NCBI GenBank assembly: GCA_038118725.1
Contig: JAYOIK010000029.1
Span: forward strand, 1 to 53,093
Length of the DNA stretch: 53,093 nucleotides
Reading direction: 5' to 3'
Origin: JADHLJ01 sp038118725
GTDB lineage: Bacteria; Pseudomonadota; Alphaproteobacteria; Thalassobaculales; Thalassobaculaceae
The position numbers and the translations under genes are program-made. Each line of letters begins with the position of its first letter. The stretch's first letter is position 1. The notes beneath the pieces are model-generated. The model saw only the letters and a list, made by a program, of their open reading frames with translations. It did no database searches and was not told the origin of the DNA. Of this stretch, positions 1 to 7,866 are shown piece by piece.

Positions 1-1
1 C

Positions 2-1198
2 CAAATGGTCACCGAGGACCTCGCCGAGCAACTCCTATCGCATGCTGGAGCGCATAGCATCGTGGCGCGGGCTCCCGGCGGCAACGCGCGCTCGATCGCG
101 CGTCCGTCCGACCGGCGCGTCGATGCCGAGTACGACCTCCGCGATCATCGCGCGCTTGAGCTGATTTATGACGCCTTCATCGCGCTCGTCCAGGGCGAGA
201 ACAGGATCATTAAAGTGATCGGGCCATCGCCGAAGGATGGTGGTGTCCTGCTGGCGGTGGAACTCGACGAGACACCGATGCGTTTGGCCATGTACGACTA
301 TTCATGGCGCATCCTTAATCTTTCGGTGATCATCTCGCTGATTACTGCGGCGCTGGTGTTCCTTTCTCTGCAATGGCTGATGGTGCGCCCAATGCGGCAG
401 ATCACCGAGAGCCTGGTCTCGTTTCGCCGCAATCCCGGAGACTATTCCAGCGACATCGCGCCGGATGGCCGCTCGGACGAGATCGGTATCGCGCTCGGTG
501 AATTGGCGTCGATGAAGTCGGGTTTGCGCGCCGCGCTGCGCCAACGCACCCGGCTCGCGGCCCTGGGCACGGCAGTCAACAAGATCAACCATGATCTTCG
601 CAATATGCTGACGACCGCGACCTTGATCTCCGACCGACTGGCCGAGAGCGAGGACGAGAATGTCCGGCGCATTACCCCGCCGCTGATCCTAGCCATCGAC
701 CGAGCCGTGCGTCTCTGTTCTCAGACCATCAACTTCACGCGTGATACCCAGGCATTGGAGGTGACGGAGTTTCCGCTTTCCGACCTGTTGCATGATGTCG
801 AGGCAGAGGTGCAGGCCGGCCAGTTGGAGCCCTTCACGGTGGACTATCCGGGATTGGCGGTGGAGACCGTTCGGGCGGATCGTGACCAGTTGTTCCGAGT
901 GTTCTCGAACCTCGCGAACAATGCCGCCGCCGCCGGGGCCACTTCCTTGACCGTGCGACGCGACGCGGACGATGCCAGGTTCAGATTGTCGATTTCCGAT
1001 AACGGTCCGGGAATCCCGGAAGGACTGAGGAAGCACCTTTTCCAGCCGTTTCACGCGTCGACCAAGAAGGATGGCGCGGGTTTGGGCCTCGCGATCGCCC
1101 GAGACATCGCCCAAGCGCATGGCGGTGAGCTGACATTGGTCGAGTCAAGCGAGGCGGGAACCGAATTTCATCTCGATCTGCCCGTTTCCCGCTCCTGA
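2..1198 (+). CDS. Sensor histidine kinase, C-terminal part (5' end outside window)
   Basis: Frame is open to the left edge, so the start and part of the sensor region are missing. A membrane segment (ILNLSVIISLITAALVFLSL, about bases 308-370) is followed by a HAMP-like linker starting VRPMRQITESL, then an H-box-like HDLRN with the phospho-acceptor His codon at 590-592. The ATPase part has the N box (NLANNAAAAGA), G1 (DNGPGIP), F (LFQPF) and G2 (GAGLGLAIA). It should autophosphorylate at the inner membrane and pass phosphate to a response regulator, none of which is visible here. The signal sensed cannot be read. Convergent with the phosphoribosyltransferase gene that follows. Confidence 0.9.
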   Translation, partial: QMVTEDLAEQLLSHAGAHSIVARAPGGNARSIARPSDRRVDAEYDLRDHRALELIYDAFIALVQGENRIIKVIGPSPKDGGVLLAVELDETPMRLAMYDYSWRILNLSVIISLITAALVFLSLQWLMVRPMRQITESLVSFRRNPGDYSSDIAPDGRSDEIGIALGELASMKSGLRAALRQRTRLAALGTAVNKINHDLRNMLTTATLISDRLAESEDENVRRITPPLILAIDRAVRLCSQTINFTRDTQALEVTEFPLSDLLHDVEAEVQAGQLEPFTVDYPGLAVETVRADRDQLFRVFSNLANNAAAAGATSLTVRRDADDARFRLSISDNGPGIPEGLRKHLFQPFHASTKKDGAGLGLAIARDIAQAHGGELTLVESSEAGTEFHLDLPVSRS

Positions 1199-1251
1199 CA
1201 CTTTCGTTGGGCGGAAAGGCTCTCGATCCCCCGGGAAAGACCAGAAACGAT

Positions 1252-1770
1252 TTAGCGCTTGACCACGACGATGGGCTCGACCGGGCGTGGTTCGAGATCC
1301 CAGGGAAAGTAGATCCAGGTGTCCTGACTCACCTCCGTTACGAAGGTGTCGACCAGGGGGCGTCCCGCCGGCTTGGCGTAAACCGTCGCGAAATGGGCCT
1401 TCGGCAGGAGAGCGCGAACCGCCTTGGCGGTCTCGCCCGTATCCACCAGATCGTCGACGATCAACCAGCCTTCCCCATCATCGGTCATCGAGGTCGGCTT
1501 TATGATGTTCACGTCGCCGCGGGTGCGTTCCTCGACCTTGTCGACCGCGTTGTCCTGATAGCTGACGGCGCTGATGGTATCGATCACCCGAATCTCGAGC
1601 TCGCGCGCGACGATCGCCGCGGGAACCAGCCCGCCCCGGGTAATCGCGATCACTCCTTCAAAAGGGCGTTTCTCGAACAATCGCCAGGCCAGCGCCTTGG
1701 CGGTTCTGTGCAACTCTTCCCAACTGACAGGGAAGGCCTTTGAATAACTGACATCCGCCGTATCGTTCAC
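1252..1770 (-). CDS. gpt: Xanthine(-guanine) phosphoribosyltransferase
   Basis: About 172 residues, type I PRTase fold. The PRPP-binding motif IVDDLVDTGETAK and the upstream ITRGGLVPA loop are intact, and the tail has the Gpt-type IYFPWDLEP segment. It would convert xanthine or guanine plus PRPP to XMP or GMP (purine salvage). I chose the GTG at 1770 because GGAG lies 7 nt upstream; an alternative GTG at 1803 has no such site. Gene symbol by resemblance to enterobacterial Gpt. A PuuD-like gene and an allantoinase elsewhere in the window are also purine-related but not linked in an operon. Confidence 0.88.
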   Translation of the reverse strand: MNDTADVSYSKAFPVSWEELHRTAKALAWRLFEKRPFEGVIAITRGGLVPAAIVARELEIRVIDTISAVSYQDNAVDKVEERTRGDVNIIKPTSMTDDGEGWLIVDDLVDTGETAKAVRALLPKAHFATVYAKPAGRPLVDTFVTEVSQDTWIYFPWDLEPRPVEPIVVVKR

Positions 1771-1866
1771 GCCCCGTCTCCAATCCACTTGCCGAGGGGT
1801 CACTTAATCCGGAACCCGGGGCGATGGCAATACGAGACATGCGACGCGTGGCAGTAGAGGGCGATG

Positions 1867-2310
1867 TCAGGCCCCGAGATCGGCAAGCGGGACGATGGAG
1901 ACGCCGGCGATCCGCCAGGCGCCATCGTCCATCTTCTCCATGAAGTAGACGACCATGGCGGATCTTCCGTTCGGCCCGACCATCAGAACATTTTGGGCAA
2001 GTCGGCCGCTCTGTTCCTCTAGGCCCTTGAAGGAGACCATGCGTGGCCTGTGAACGATGGAATACCCGCCCATAACCATGCGGCGGAACGTATCCGGGGA
2101 GCCGAATTTTCTCTGAATGAACGGCGCCGCATAGCTAAAGGCTTCCAACCAATCATCGCGCTTGAGGGCATCAAGCTGCTTTTCGATGACCCCGCGAATA
2201 AGTTTGGCGTCCGCGTCGTCGACATCGGCGTTGCTCGCCAGGGCCGGAAGTGTCAGGGAAATCCACGGCAACAGGACGGCAAGTAAGACTATCCGTTCGA
2301 TGCGCCGCAT
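1867..2310 (-). CDS. Exported DUF4864-like protein
   Basis: 147 residues with an N-terminal signal peptide (MRRIERIVLLAVLLPWISL, Ala-rich cleavage region near residue 25). The body, with LDALKRDDWLEAFSYAAPFI, then FGSPDTFRRMVMGGYSIV and a C-terminal WRIAGVSIVPL, matches what I know of DUF4864, an NTF2/SnoaL-like fold of unknown function. ATG at 2310 is supported by GGAGG 8 nt upstream. Likely periplasmic. No catalytic residues can be named. Transcribed in the same direction as, and about 90 bp downstream of, the lipoprotein gene. Confidence 0.7.
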   Translation of the reverse strand: MRRIERIVLLAVLLPWISLTLPALASNADVDDADAKLIRGVIEKQLDALKRDDWLEAFSYAAPFIQRKFGSPDTFRRMVMGGYSIVHRPRMVSFKGLEEQSGRLAQNVLMVGPNGRSAMVVYFMEKMDDGAWRIAGVSIVPLADLGA

Positions 2311-2400
2311 GATTCGTCCCTCCGCTTGGTCATCCCTTCTTTCTACGCGCCACCACGACGCATGGATCACCAAGATATGCGGGAGAATGGCGTCGAGCGG

Positions 2401-3591
2401 TTAGCGGATGTAAAGCCGGACCTCGTTACCGCCGCTCGCCACAGTCGTGGCGGACAGCGATACCCGGCTCGGCGGCAAACCCATATCCACCAAGGCGCGA
2501 AGCACGGATTGCGCGTTCCGGCGCGCGCTATTGGCGTTCAGCGAGGATTGCGCGGTTCCGCCACTCAGCGTGCTGACGGAAACCAGATAGAACGAAGCAT
2601 CCGGCTGGCGTTGCAGCGCCCGGTTGACCGCCGTGTACAGCGCTTGCTGATAGTTCACGTCCGGGCGGTCGAAGCGAATAACCACCAGGGGACGCCGTGA
2701 GTCCGAACGGGCGCTGGGACGCGCGATACCGCCGACCGTCGGCCGAGAGTTGGCGTGGGTATAGGCGGTGCTTGCCAGGCTGGGGCCGAAGAACTCCCCA
2801 TTCTTGATCGCCAGCGCCAGGGTGTTCAGATCATTCCGCTCGGTGGAAACGTAATTCGACTGTCGGCGAATATCGTCGCTGAGCTCGGTGAGCAAGCGAT
2901 CGATCAGCACGACGGTTCGGTTCACGTCATCCTCGAGCACCTCAAGTTGCCGGTGATCCTCGTCAATCGCGCCGGAAAGCCCGAACGCGGCGCGGGTCGC
3001 CTCCAACAGATAACTCGACATCGCCGCGTCCGCCGCCACTCGGTTCGAGAGTGCGTTCATGCGGCCGATATCCGTATTGATCTTCTCAAGCTCGATCTGT
3101 GACTGGTTCCAGGCGCTGACCAGTTGCGGGTTACCGGGCGTGGTGCCGAGTTGCAGGCGCGAGCGAATGCCGGCGACTTGGGCGTGATAGCCTTGGGCAT
3201 TCGCGATGGTCTGCTGGCGAACCGCCTGCAGATCGGCGTTTTCCTTGTTGATCGAGGCTTGCAGCCGGGTCAGGTCGTCGCGCAGCTGCGCCACCTTGTT
3301 GCCCACGAAGGTGCCCGTTGATTGTCCGGCGCGCGGGGGCTCAACCTGGAAATTAGTGCTGCCCAGGCGCGGCGGGGCCTGCCCGGCGCTGGGATTGACG
3401 AGAGGTTGTCCCGAGGACTCTCCCGCCGAAGGTTTGATCGGCACCACGTTCGAAGCGGATGCAACCGTCGGAGCGGAGGAAGACGGCGCCTCGCCCGACA
3501 GGGACGGCCACAGCGCGTCGGTGGAGAAGGAGCAGCCTCCGAGCATTAACACCGTGCTCAGAACGGCGATCGGCAACCGTATTTGGACCAT
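2401..3591 (-). CDS. Lipoprotein with coiled coil and OmpA-like C-terminus
   Basis: 396 residues. A lipobox (LMLGGC, Cys20) predicts lipidation, then comes a Ser/Pro/Ala-rich linker to about residue 85. Residues 88-220 look like a long coiled coil (VAQLRDDLTRLQASI and onward). The C-terminal 100 residues (LVVIRFDRPDVNYQQALYTA, then SARRNAQSVLRALVDMG) follow the OmpA/MotB peptidoglycan-binding pattern, although the classic NxxLSxxRA motif is altered to NANSARRNA. It probably bridges outer membrane and peptidoglycan. The specific partner is unknown. A 340-bp gap follows before the tRNA. Confidence 0.7.
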   Translation of the reverse strand: MVQIRLPIAVLSTVLMLGGCSFSTDALWPSLSGEAPSSSAPTVASASNVVPIKPSAGESSGQPLVNPSAGQAPPRLGSTNFQVEPPRAGQSTGTFVGNKVAQLRDDLTRLQASINKENADLQAVRQQTIANAQGYHAQVAGIRSRLQLGTTPGNPQLVSAWNQSQIELEKINTDIGRMNALSNRVAADAAMSSYLLEATRAAFGLSGAIDEDHRQLEVLEDDVNRTVVLIDRLLTELSDDIRRQSNYVSTERNDLNTLALAIKNGEFFGPSLASTAYTHANSRPTVGGIARPSARSDSRRPLVVIRFDRPDVNYQQALYTAVNRALQRQPDASFYLVSVSTLSGGTAQSSLNANSARRNAQSVLRALVDMGLPPSRVSLSATTVASGGNEVRLYIR

Positions 3592-3930
3592 TTTACGCCA
3601 TCACCCTGGCATTCTGTTTTCGTTTTCGCGATCATCCCAAATCACCCGTGATCAGCCCCAACCCGGCGCTTTCGCACCTTCGTTCGACCAATCACACCCG
3701 TGTATTTTGGACTCAATCGAGAAGGATCTGTACGCCAACCAATCCCTTCCTTATGATGAATCCACCCCCCACTAGGTGACCGTAAGCCGCGAATTTCAAT
3801 GGGATAGTACAGAAACCGACTCTTAGCCACAAGGTGTTTCGCCACATGACTTTTTTTCGTTCTTCCCCTTGCCATCGCAAACCGGTTTGAGTACCTTCCG
3901 CAACCTTTCGCGGGACAAGTCCCGCGCGGG
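3592..3930. other. Intergenic region upstream of lipoprotein gene and tRNA-Arg
   Basis: About 340 bp with no convincing gene. It must carry the minus-strand promoter of the lipoprotein gene and the plus-strand promoter of the tRNA, but I see no good -35/-10 pair. Bases 3909-3926 form a perfect 8-bp inverted repeat (CGCGGGAC-AA-GTCCCGCG) ending 4 nt before the tRNA. Confidence 0.5.
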
Positions 3931-4007
3931 GCGCCCGTAGCTCAATTGGATAGAGTGCCTGACTACGGATCAGGAGGTTGGGGGTTCGAATCCTCCCGGG
4001 CGCGCCA
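3931..4007 (+). tRNA. tRNA-Arg (anticodon ACG)
   Basis: Full cloverleaf by eye: acceptor GCGCCCG (3931-3937) pairs with CGGGCGC (3997-4003), discriminator G and an encoded CCA. The anticodon stem CCTGA/TCAGG encloses loop CTACGGA, giving ACG, which is read as ICG after deamination and decodes CGU/CGC/CGA arginine codons. The T loop has GGTTCGAATC. Confidence 0.97.
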
Positions 4008-4107
4008 CCTTTTCGAAAATCAGGAAAGTTTGCGACGTTGATCTCGTCCCGACATGAAGTCAGGCGATTTTTGGTCATATATTCCAGTGGTTTGCGCGTT
4101 TTTCGCG

Positions 4108-4134
4108 CGCGAGACACCGATGCCGTGTCTCGCG
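4108..4134. other. 10-bp hairpin between tRNA-Arg and oxygenase gene
   Basis: CGCGAGACAC (4108-4117) and GTGTCTCGCG (4125-4134) are perfectly complementary around a 7-nt loop. It lies between the tRNA and the 3' end of the minus-strand oxygenase gene, so it could stop or protect either transcript. Neither side has a proper T-tract after the stem, so it is not called an intrinsic terminator. Confidence 0.45.
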
Positions 4135-4175
4135 TTCCGAGGCGCCGGGCCAGGCCGCTTTTGAAGGGGCGTTGC

Positions 4176-5333
4176 CTAAGAGTCGCCGAAAAGGAAGGCC
4201 AGCATCGCGAATCGGCTGCCGGCGCGCATGTCGACCACTTCATGCAGGAGGGAGCAGGAAAACACGATCGCGGTGCCCGACGCGGGTTTATAAAGTTGGT
4301 CGCTGAACTCCGGAAAGCGAAGTTCGGCGCCTTCATAGTCTTCGGCGTTAAGATTGATGGTAACCGCGAATCGGCGGTGCGCAACGGATGGTTCGACATT
4401 GTCGCGGTGCCCCATCCGCTCGCCGCCGCGCTCTCCCTCATAGCGCGCGATCCGGTATCGTTCGTGCCGGGTGATCGGATAGTTGAAGGCTTTCTGAATT
4501 TCTGGGAACAATCGCGTCCGTAGACGTTCGGTGATGAAGGCCTGGGTATCGGTCTCGACGACCCAATGGTCGACGCGATCCTGCCGGCCGAGATCGGGGA
4601 TGCGCATCTTGCAATCGGTTTTGCGATTGCCCAGCGCGGAATGCCCCGGCTCAACGAATTCCTGGCCTCTGGTGTGGAAAACAGACATGAGATGCGCGTT
4701 GTCGGCGGCGCTGAACACATCCGGGACCGCGAGAACTGGCGGGTGAATGGCCGGTGTGTTCAAGCGCGGGTCACGGGCGCGCCGCTCGATCCGGGACAGA
4801 AGATTCTCAAATGCCTCCGAGCCGGCTTCCCCGTTGATCCGATCGATCGCGTGAAGATTGGCGCCGACAACCAACAATGTCGGGGCATCGTTGGCCCCGC
4901 CGACCAGCGCGAAACCATCTCCAGAATTGTCCATGAGGCGCATCGCGCCAGCCTTCAACTCGCCAATATCCCGAGCTGGAGCTGGAGCTGGAGCGCCGGC
5001 AACGGGTATGCCGACGATACCGGTCGCTCGAGGGCCGCCTCCCAAACCCGGCAACCCGGCCGTTCCGGCGAGCGGCGCGGCGGCTGGGCCGGCTGGAACC
5101 ACCAGGAAACTCCGCGCTCCCAGGTCTTCAATCCGGTCGCGATGATCGGTTAGCGTCGCCAACAGGGCGCTTGTCGCCTTGGTGTTCTTACCGGCGAAGA
5201 CCAGGAAGTTGACGCGGCCGGCCATCGGCGGCGCGGCGGTATCGATAACCTCGCCGCGGGGGCCGGTCAGGGCAAGGCGCGGCAAAATGTCGCCGGGCTC
5301 GATTGGGGCAGTGGCCCGTGAAGGTTGTCGCAT
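4176..5333 (-). CDS. 2OG-Fe(II) oxygenase with N-terminal cysteine-free redoxin-like domain
   Basis: 385 residues in two parts. Residues 12-185 resemble a peroxiredoxin/thioredoxin fold (PGDILPRLALTGPRGEVIDT, AGRVNFLVFAG) but contain no cysteine, so no redox chemistry is expected. They carry a Gly/Ala/Pro-rich insertion at 81-120. Residues 200-385 are a prolyl-4-hydroxylase-like double-stranded beta helix: iron ligands His309 and Asp311 (MGHRDN), distal His364 (LLHEVVDM), and Arg374 for 2-oxoglutarate. It should hydroxylate a protein or small molecule in the cytosol; the substrate is unknown. Similar redoxin-oxygenase fusions are, from memory, found in other proteobacteria. Confidence 0.82.
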   Translation of the reverse strand: MRQPSRATAPIEPGDILPRLALTGPRGEVIDTAAPPMAGRVNFLVFAGKNTKATSALLATLTDHRDRIEDLGARSFLVVPAGPAAAPLAGTAGLPGLGGGPRATGIVGIPVAGAPAPAPARDIGELKAGAMRLMDNSGDGFALVGGANDAPTLLVVGANLHAIDRINGEAGSEAFENLLSRIERRARDPRLNTPAIHPPVLAVPDVFSAADNAHLMSVFHTRGQEFVEPGHSALGNRKTDCKMRIPDLGRQDRVDHWVVETDTQAFITERLRTRLFPEIQKAFNYPITRHERYRIARYEGERGGERMGHRDNVEPSVAHRRFAVTINLNAEDYEGAELRFPEFSDQLYKPASGTAIVFSCSLLHEVVDMRAGSRFAMLAFLFGDS

Positions 5334-5389
5334 CCGAGAAGTTCCCTATTCGCCCGCGCCATTCTAACGGTTCCGTCCCCAAACGAAAA

Positions 5390-5410
5390 CCGGCCCCACG
5401 AGGGGGCCGG
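5390..5410 (-). terminator. Intrinsic terminator after the PuuD-like gene
   Basis: On the minus strand an 8-bp GC stem (CCGGCCCC / GGGGCCGG, 5-nt loop) is followed by TTTTCG. It lies about 40 nt past the stop of the PuuD-like gene and ahead of the oxygenase gene, so the two are probably separate transcripts. Confidence 0.7.
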
Positions 5411-5451
5411 CTCCGTGACGCCATCTCCGGATGGAGCGGCGGCGATTGGTC

Positions 5452-6060
5452 TTAGTAGATGTTCTGCGCGGAAACCATCGCGTAGAGCATCGGCACCGAC
5501 AACAGGGTGTTGGTGCGCGAGAACAGCATCGCGGTCCGGGCGGACGCGGCCTTGACGTCGGCCTCCGCCTCGACGAGACCCAGGGCCCGCTGCTGGTTCG
5601 GCCAGATGACGAACCAGACGTTGAACCACATGATGGTTCCCAGCCACATGCCGATGCCGATCGCGGTCGCCTTCGGCGTGCCGTTTTCGCCGAGACCCAG
5701 CGCGATGGCGTCCACCAGATAGCCGTTCATCCACGCCAGGATGAGACCGGTGATCAGGGTCGCCATGGCGCCCCAGCGGAACCAGAACAACACGGCCGGC
5801 GCGATGACCTTGCCGATGGCCGGCTTTTGATCATCCGGGATATTCGGCATGTTCGGGATCTGCACGAAGTTCAGATACCAGAGCAGGCCGATCCACATCA
5901 CACCGGACAGCACATGCAGCCAACGCAGGAAAAAGGCGAAATAGGAGTGGTCGAAGGCCAGGGCCTCGCCGGTGACATTGGTAACAAACAGCACCATGAT
6001 GATCGTCAGCACGATGCCGGCGATAATCGTGTTGCGTAGACTTGTGAGAATAGCGGCCAT
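5452..6060 (-). CDS. Urate hydroxylase PuuD-like membrane protein (no cytochrome domain)
   Basis: 202 residues with four or five membrane segments (starting IIAGIVLTIIMVLFV, LRWLHVLSGVMWIGLLWYLN, LITGLILAWMNGYL, WLGTIMWFNVWFVIWPNQQ). The segment HVLSGVMWIGLLWYLNFVQ and the FNVWFVIWPNQQRALG block match the membrane part of PuuD (Urate_ox_N family). Full PuuD has a C-terminal cytochrome c domain with CxxCH that is absent here, so this is a membrane-only member and urate oxidation is not assured. ATG at 6060 has a strong GAGGGGGAAAT site. Followed by a terminator. Confidence 0.75.
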   Translation of the reverse strand: MAAILTSLRNTIIAGIVLTIIMVLFVTNVTGEALAFDHSYFAFFLRWLHVLSGVMWIGLLWYLNFVQIPNMPNIPDDQKPAIGKVIAPAVLFWFRWGAMATLITGLILAWMNGYLVDAIALGLGENGTPKATAIGIGMWLGTIMWFNVWFVIWPNQQRALGLVEAEADVKAASARTAMLFSRTNTLLSVPMLYAMVSAQNIY

Positions 6061-6291
6061 GGGATTTCCCCCTCAATTGCAACCATCGTTTGGGCGCCCG
6101 AACTGGGCACCGGGCGCTAGATAAGATGCGTACGGAACGCGGATTCTAAGTGAGTCGCGCTCGGTATGAAAGAGTCGACGTGTGAAAACAAGCGGAACTT
6201 GCCGCATTAGCGTATGATTCATGTGCTTGATAAGTCGTGAAGGGGCGCAAAAACGCGCTTGTCGGAATCAAATCGGAGTAGGGACGAGGCA

Positions 6292-7089
6292 ATGCTTATC
6301 GCTCAGTTGACCGATCTTCATCTCGGCGTGCCCGGGGATTTGGCGTATGGGCAAGTTGACCCCGCGGCGAATTTCCGTGCCGCTCTCGACACGGTGACAT
6401 CGCTGGCGACGCGCCCCGATATGATCCTTCTGACCGGGGATCTCGCGGATAGTGGCCTGGACGAAGCCTATTCCTGGTTGGACGGCGAACTCGCCCGCCA
6501 CGGTATTCCATCCTATGTGATTCCCGGCAATCACGATCTGAGAGCGCCGATGCGCGCGGCTTTCGGGCATCGCGGATATCTGCCCGAGGACGGCTTTCTG
6601 CAATTCGCGATCGATGCCGGACCCTTGCGCGTGGTCGCGCTGGACACGGTGATCGAGTACCAGACGGATGGCCGACTCTGCGCCGAACGACTTTCCTGGC
6701 TCTCGGATCGTTTGGCCGAGAACAGAACGACGCCCACATTGATCATGATGCACCACCAACCATTGCTGACCGGAGGTCCCTTCGACGCCATGGGGATCGA
6801 CGGTCGCGAGGCCCTTGAGGCGGTGATCGCCAAGGCCCCGAACGTCGAACGGGTCATCTGTGGGCATATGCATCGCGCGGTGACCAGCGCCTGGGCCGGG
6901 ACCACCGTCTCCGTCTGTCCGGCGACGGCGTTCCAGTTCGATTTGGACCAGGCCGACCCGACAACCTTTCGCGTGAGGGCCGAGCCGCCGGGCTACCAGC
7001 TTCACCACTGGCGTCCCGAAACTGGTCTGATCAGCTACACCGCGACCGTAACGGAGGCGCCGGTTCTGAAGGAACGCGCCAACGGGTAG
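6292..7089 (+). CDS. Calcineurin-like phosphodiesterase (CpdA/GpdQ type)
   Basis: 265 residues carrying the five metallophosphoesterase blocks: DLHL (residues 8-11), GDLADSG, GNHD, MHHQP and GHMH. Together these make the two-metal site. The family includes class III cAMP phosphodiesterase CpdA and glycerophosphodiesterases; sequence alone does not separate them. ATG at 6292 is preceded by GAGG at 6 nt; an in-frame TTG at 6259 is less likely. Divergent from the PuuD-like gene and convergent with the AhpD-like gene, with which it shares an inverted repeat across both stop codons. Confidence 0.85.
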   Translation: MLIAQLTDLHLGVPGDLAYGQVDPAANFRAALDTVTSLATRPDMILLTGDLADSGLDEAYSWLDGELARHGIPSYVIPGNHDLRAPMRAAFGHRGYLPEDGFLQFAIDAGPLRVVALDTVIEYQTDGRLCAERLSWLSDRLAENRTTPTLIMMHHQPLLTGGPFDAMGIDGREALEAVIAKAPNVERVICGHMHRAVTSAWAGTTVSVCPATAFQFDLDQADPTTFRVRAEPPGYQLHHWRPETGLISYTATVTEAPVLKERANG

Positions 7090-7107
7090 GAGGGAGTGCC
7101 TACCCGT
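7082..7107. repeat. Inverted repeat spanning both convergent stop codons
   Basis: ACGGGTAGG (7082-7090) and CCTACCCGT (7099-7107) are perfect complements with an 8-nt loop. The left arm contains the TAG of the phosphodiesterase gene and the right arm, on the other strand, the TAG of the AhpD-like gene. It could act as a short bidirectional hairpin; there is no T-tract. Confidence 0.6.
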
Positions 7108-7705
7108 GGCTCCAATTGTCGGGATCGTCGTTGTCCCCCGGCGATAGACCGAGCACGTCGCCGTCGGTGCTGACACCCAGGCCGAGGACCGTGCGGTTGG
7201 CGTAGGCGAAATAGCTGACCACCTGATTGACCTCGAGGATGCGGCCATCGTCCATGCCGGCCTCGCGCATGTCCTTCACCAGACCCTCGTGCATCTCCGC
7301 CGGCGCGCGGGTCAGCGCCCGGGCATAGCGCATGGCGGCGAGTTCCTCGCCCTCGAAGTGATCTTCGGGACGCTCCGCCTCCAAGGCCTTGCGCATCGCA
7401 TCGGCCCGAGCCTTGTCGCCCACCAGGCGGGTGAGGCCGGCGAAGTGATGCTCCACGCAATAGGCGCAGCCGTTGAGCAGGCTGACATAGACGCCCAGAG
7501 CCTCCAGGAACCATTTCGGCACCTGGTTGGCCGAATGGTGCAGCACGTATTTGTAAATGTGCATGTGCCCTTCCATGGAATGCGGGCGCAGGGAATGGGC
7601 CATCATGATGTTGTCGACATTGTTGTCCGGCCCCTTGACCCGATCGTAGAGGGTCCTGAGGCGGCCCTTGGCCTCTTCATAGGCGACGGTGGTGATCCAG
7701 GTCAT
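7100..7705 (-). CDS. AhpD/carboxymuconolactone decarboxylase family protein (peroxidase-related)
   Basis: 201 residues. The core LLNGCAYCVEHHFAGL holds the CxxC-x2-H signature of AhpD-like alkylhydroperoxidases, so a thiol-dependent peroxidase role is plausible, with no reductase partner nearby. The pattern before it (MMAHSLRPHSMEGHM) is typical of the 'uncharacterized peroxidase-related enzyme' subgroup. The C-terminal VVSYFAYANRTVLGLGV is also family-like. Start at 7705 (MTWITTV) is preferred over an upstream codon at 7768 that would run into the tandem repeats. Cytosolic. Confidence 0.82.
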   Translation of the reverse strand: MTWITTVAYEEAKGRLRTLYDRVKGPDNNVDNIMMAHSLRPHSMEGHMHIYKYVLHHSANQVPKWFLEALGVYVSLLNGCAYCVEHHFAGLTRLVGDKARADAMRKALEAERPEDHFEGEELAAMRYARALTRAPAEMHEGLVKDMREAGMDDGRILEVNQVVSYFAYANRTVLGLGVSTDGDVLGLSPGDNDDPDNWSHG

Positions 7706-7762
7706 CGGACGGTTCCAGCGTGAGTTATCGGATGGCGCATGGAAGCGGGCATTGAGGGGCCC

Positions 7763-7804
7763 GGTCAAATGGAAACGGTCAAATGGAAACGGTCAAATGG
7801 AAAC
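7763..7804. repeat. Three perfect 14-bp tandem repeats
   Basis: GGTCAAATGGAAAC occurs three times head to tail without a mismatch (7763-7776, 7777-7790, 7791-7804), between the divergent AhpD-like and D-2-hydroxyacid dehydrogenase genes. On the minus strand each unit includes TTTGACC, close to a -35 hexamer. It could be a repeated operator or a simple slippage product. Confidence 0.85.
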
Positions 7805-7866
7805 CAAGGTTGCGTGATCGAGGGTTTGACGGGAAGCTGACGCTGCGGGCGAATGCGAGGGGCGTG

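Noticed and set aside
3642..3875. 77-codon minus-strand frame before tRNA-Arg
   Set aside because: No ribosome site or family motif, and it lies in a likely promoter region.
4973..4994. Hexamer repeat GAGCTG x3 plus
   Set aside because: Lies within the oxygenase gene and encodes a Pro/Ala/Gly linker; simple low-complexity coding sequence.
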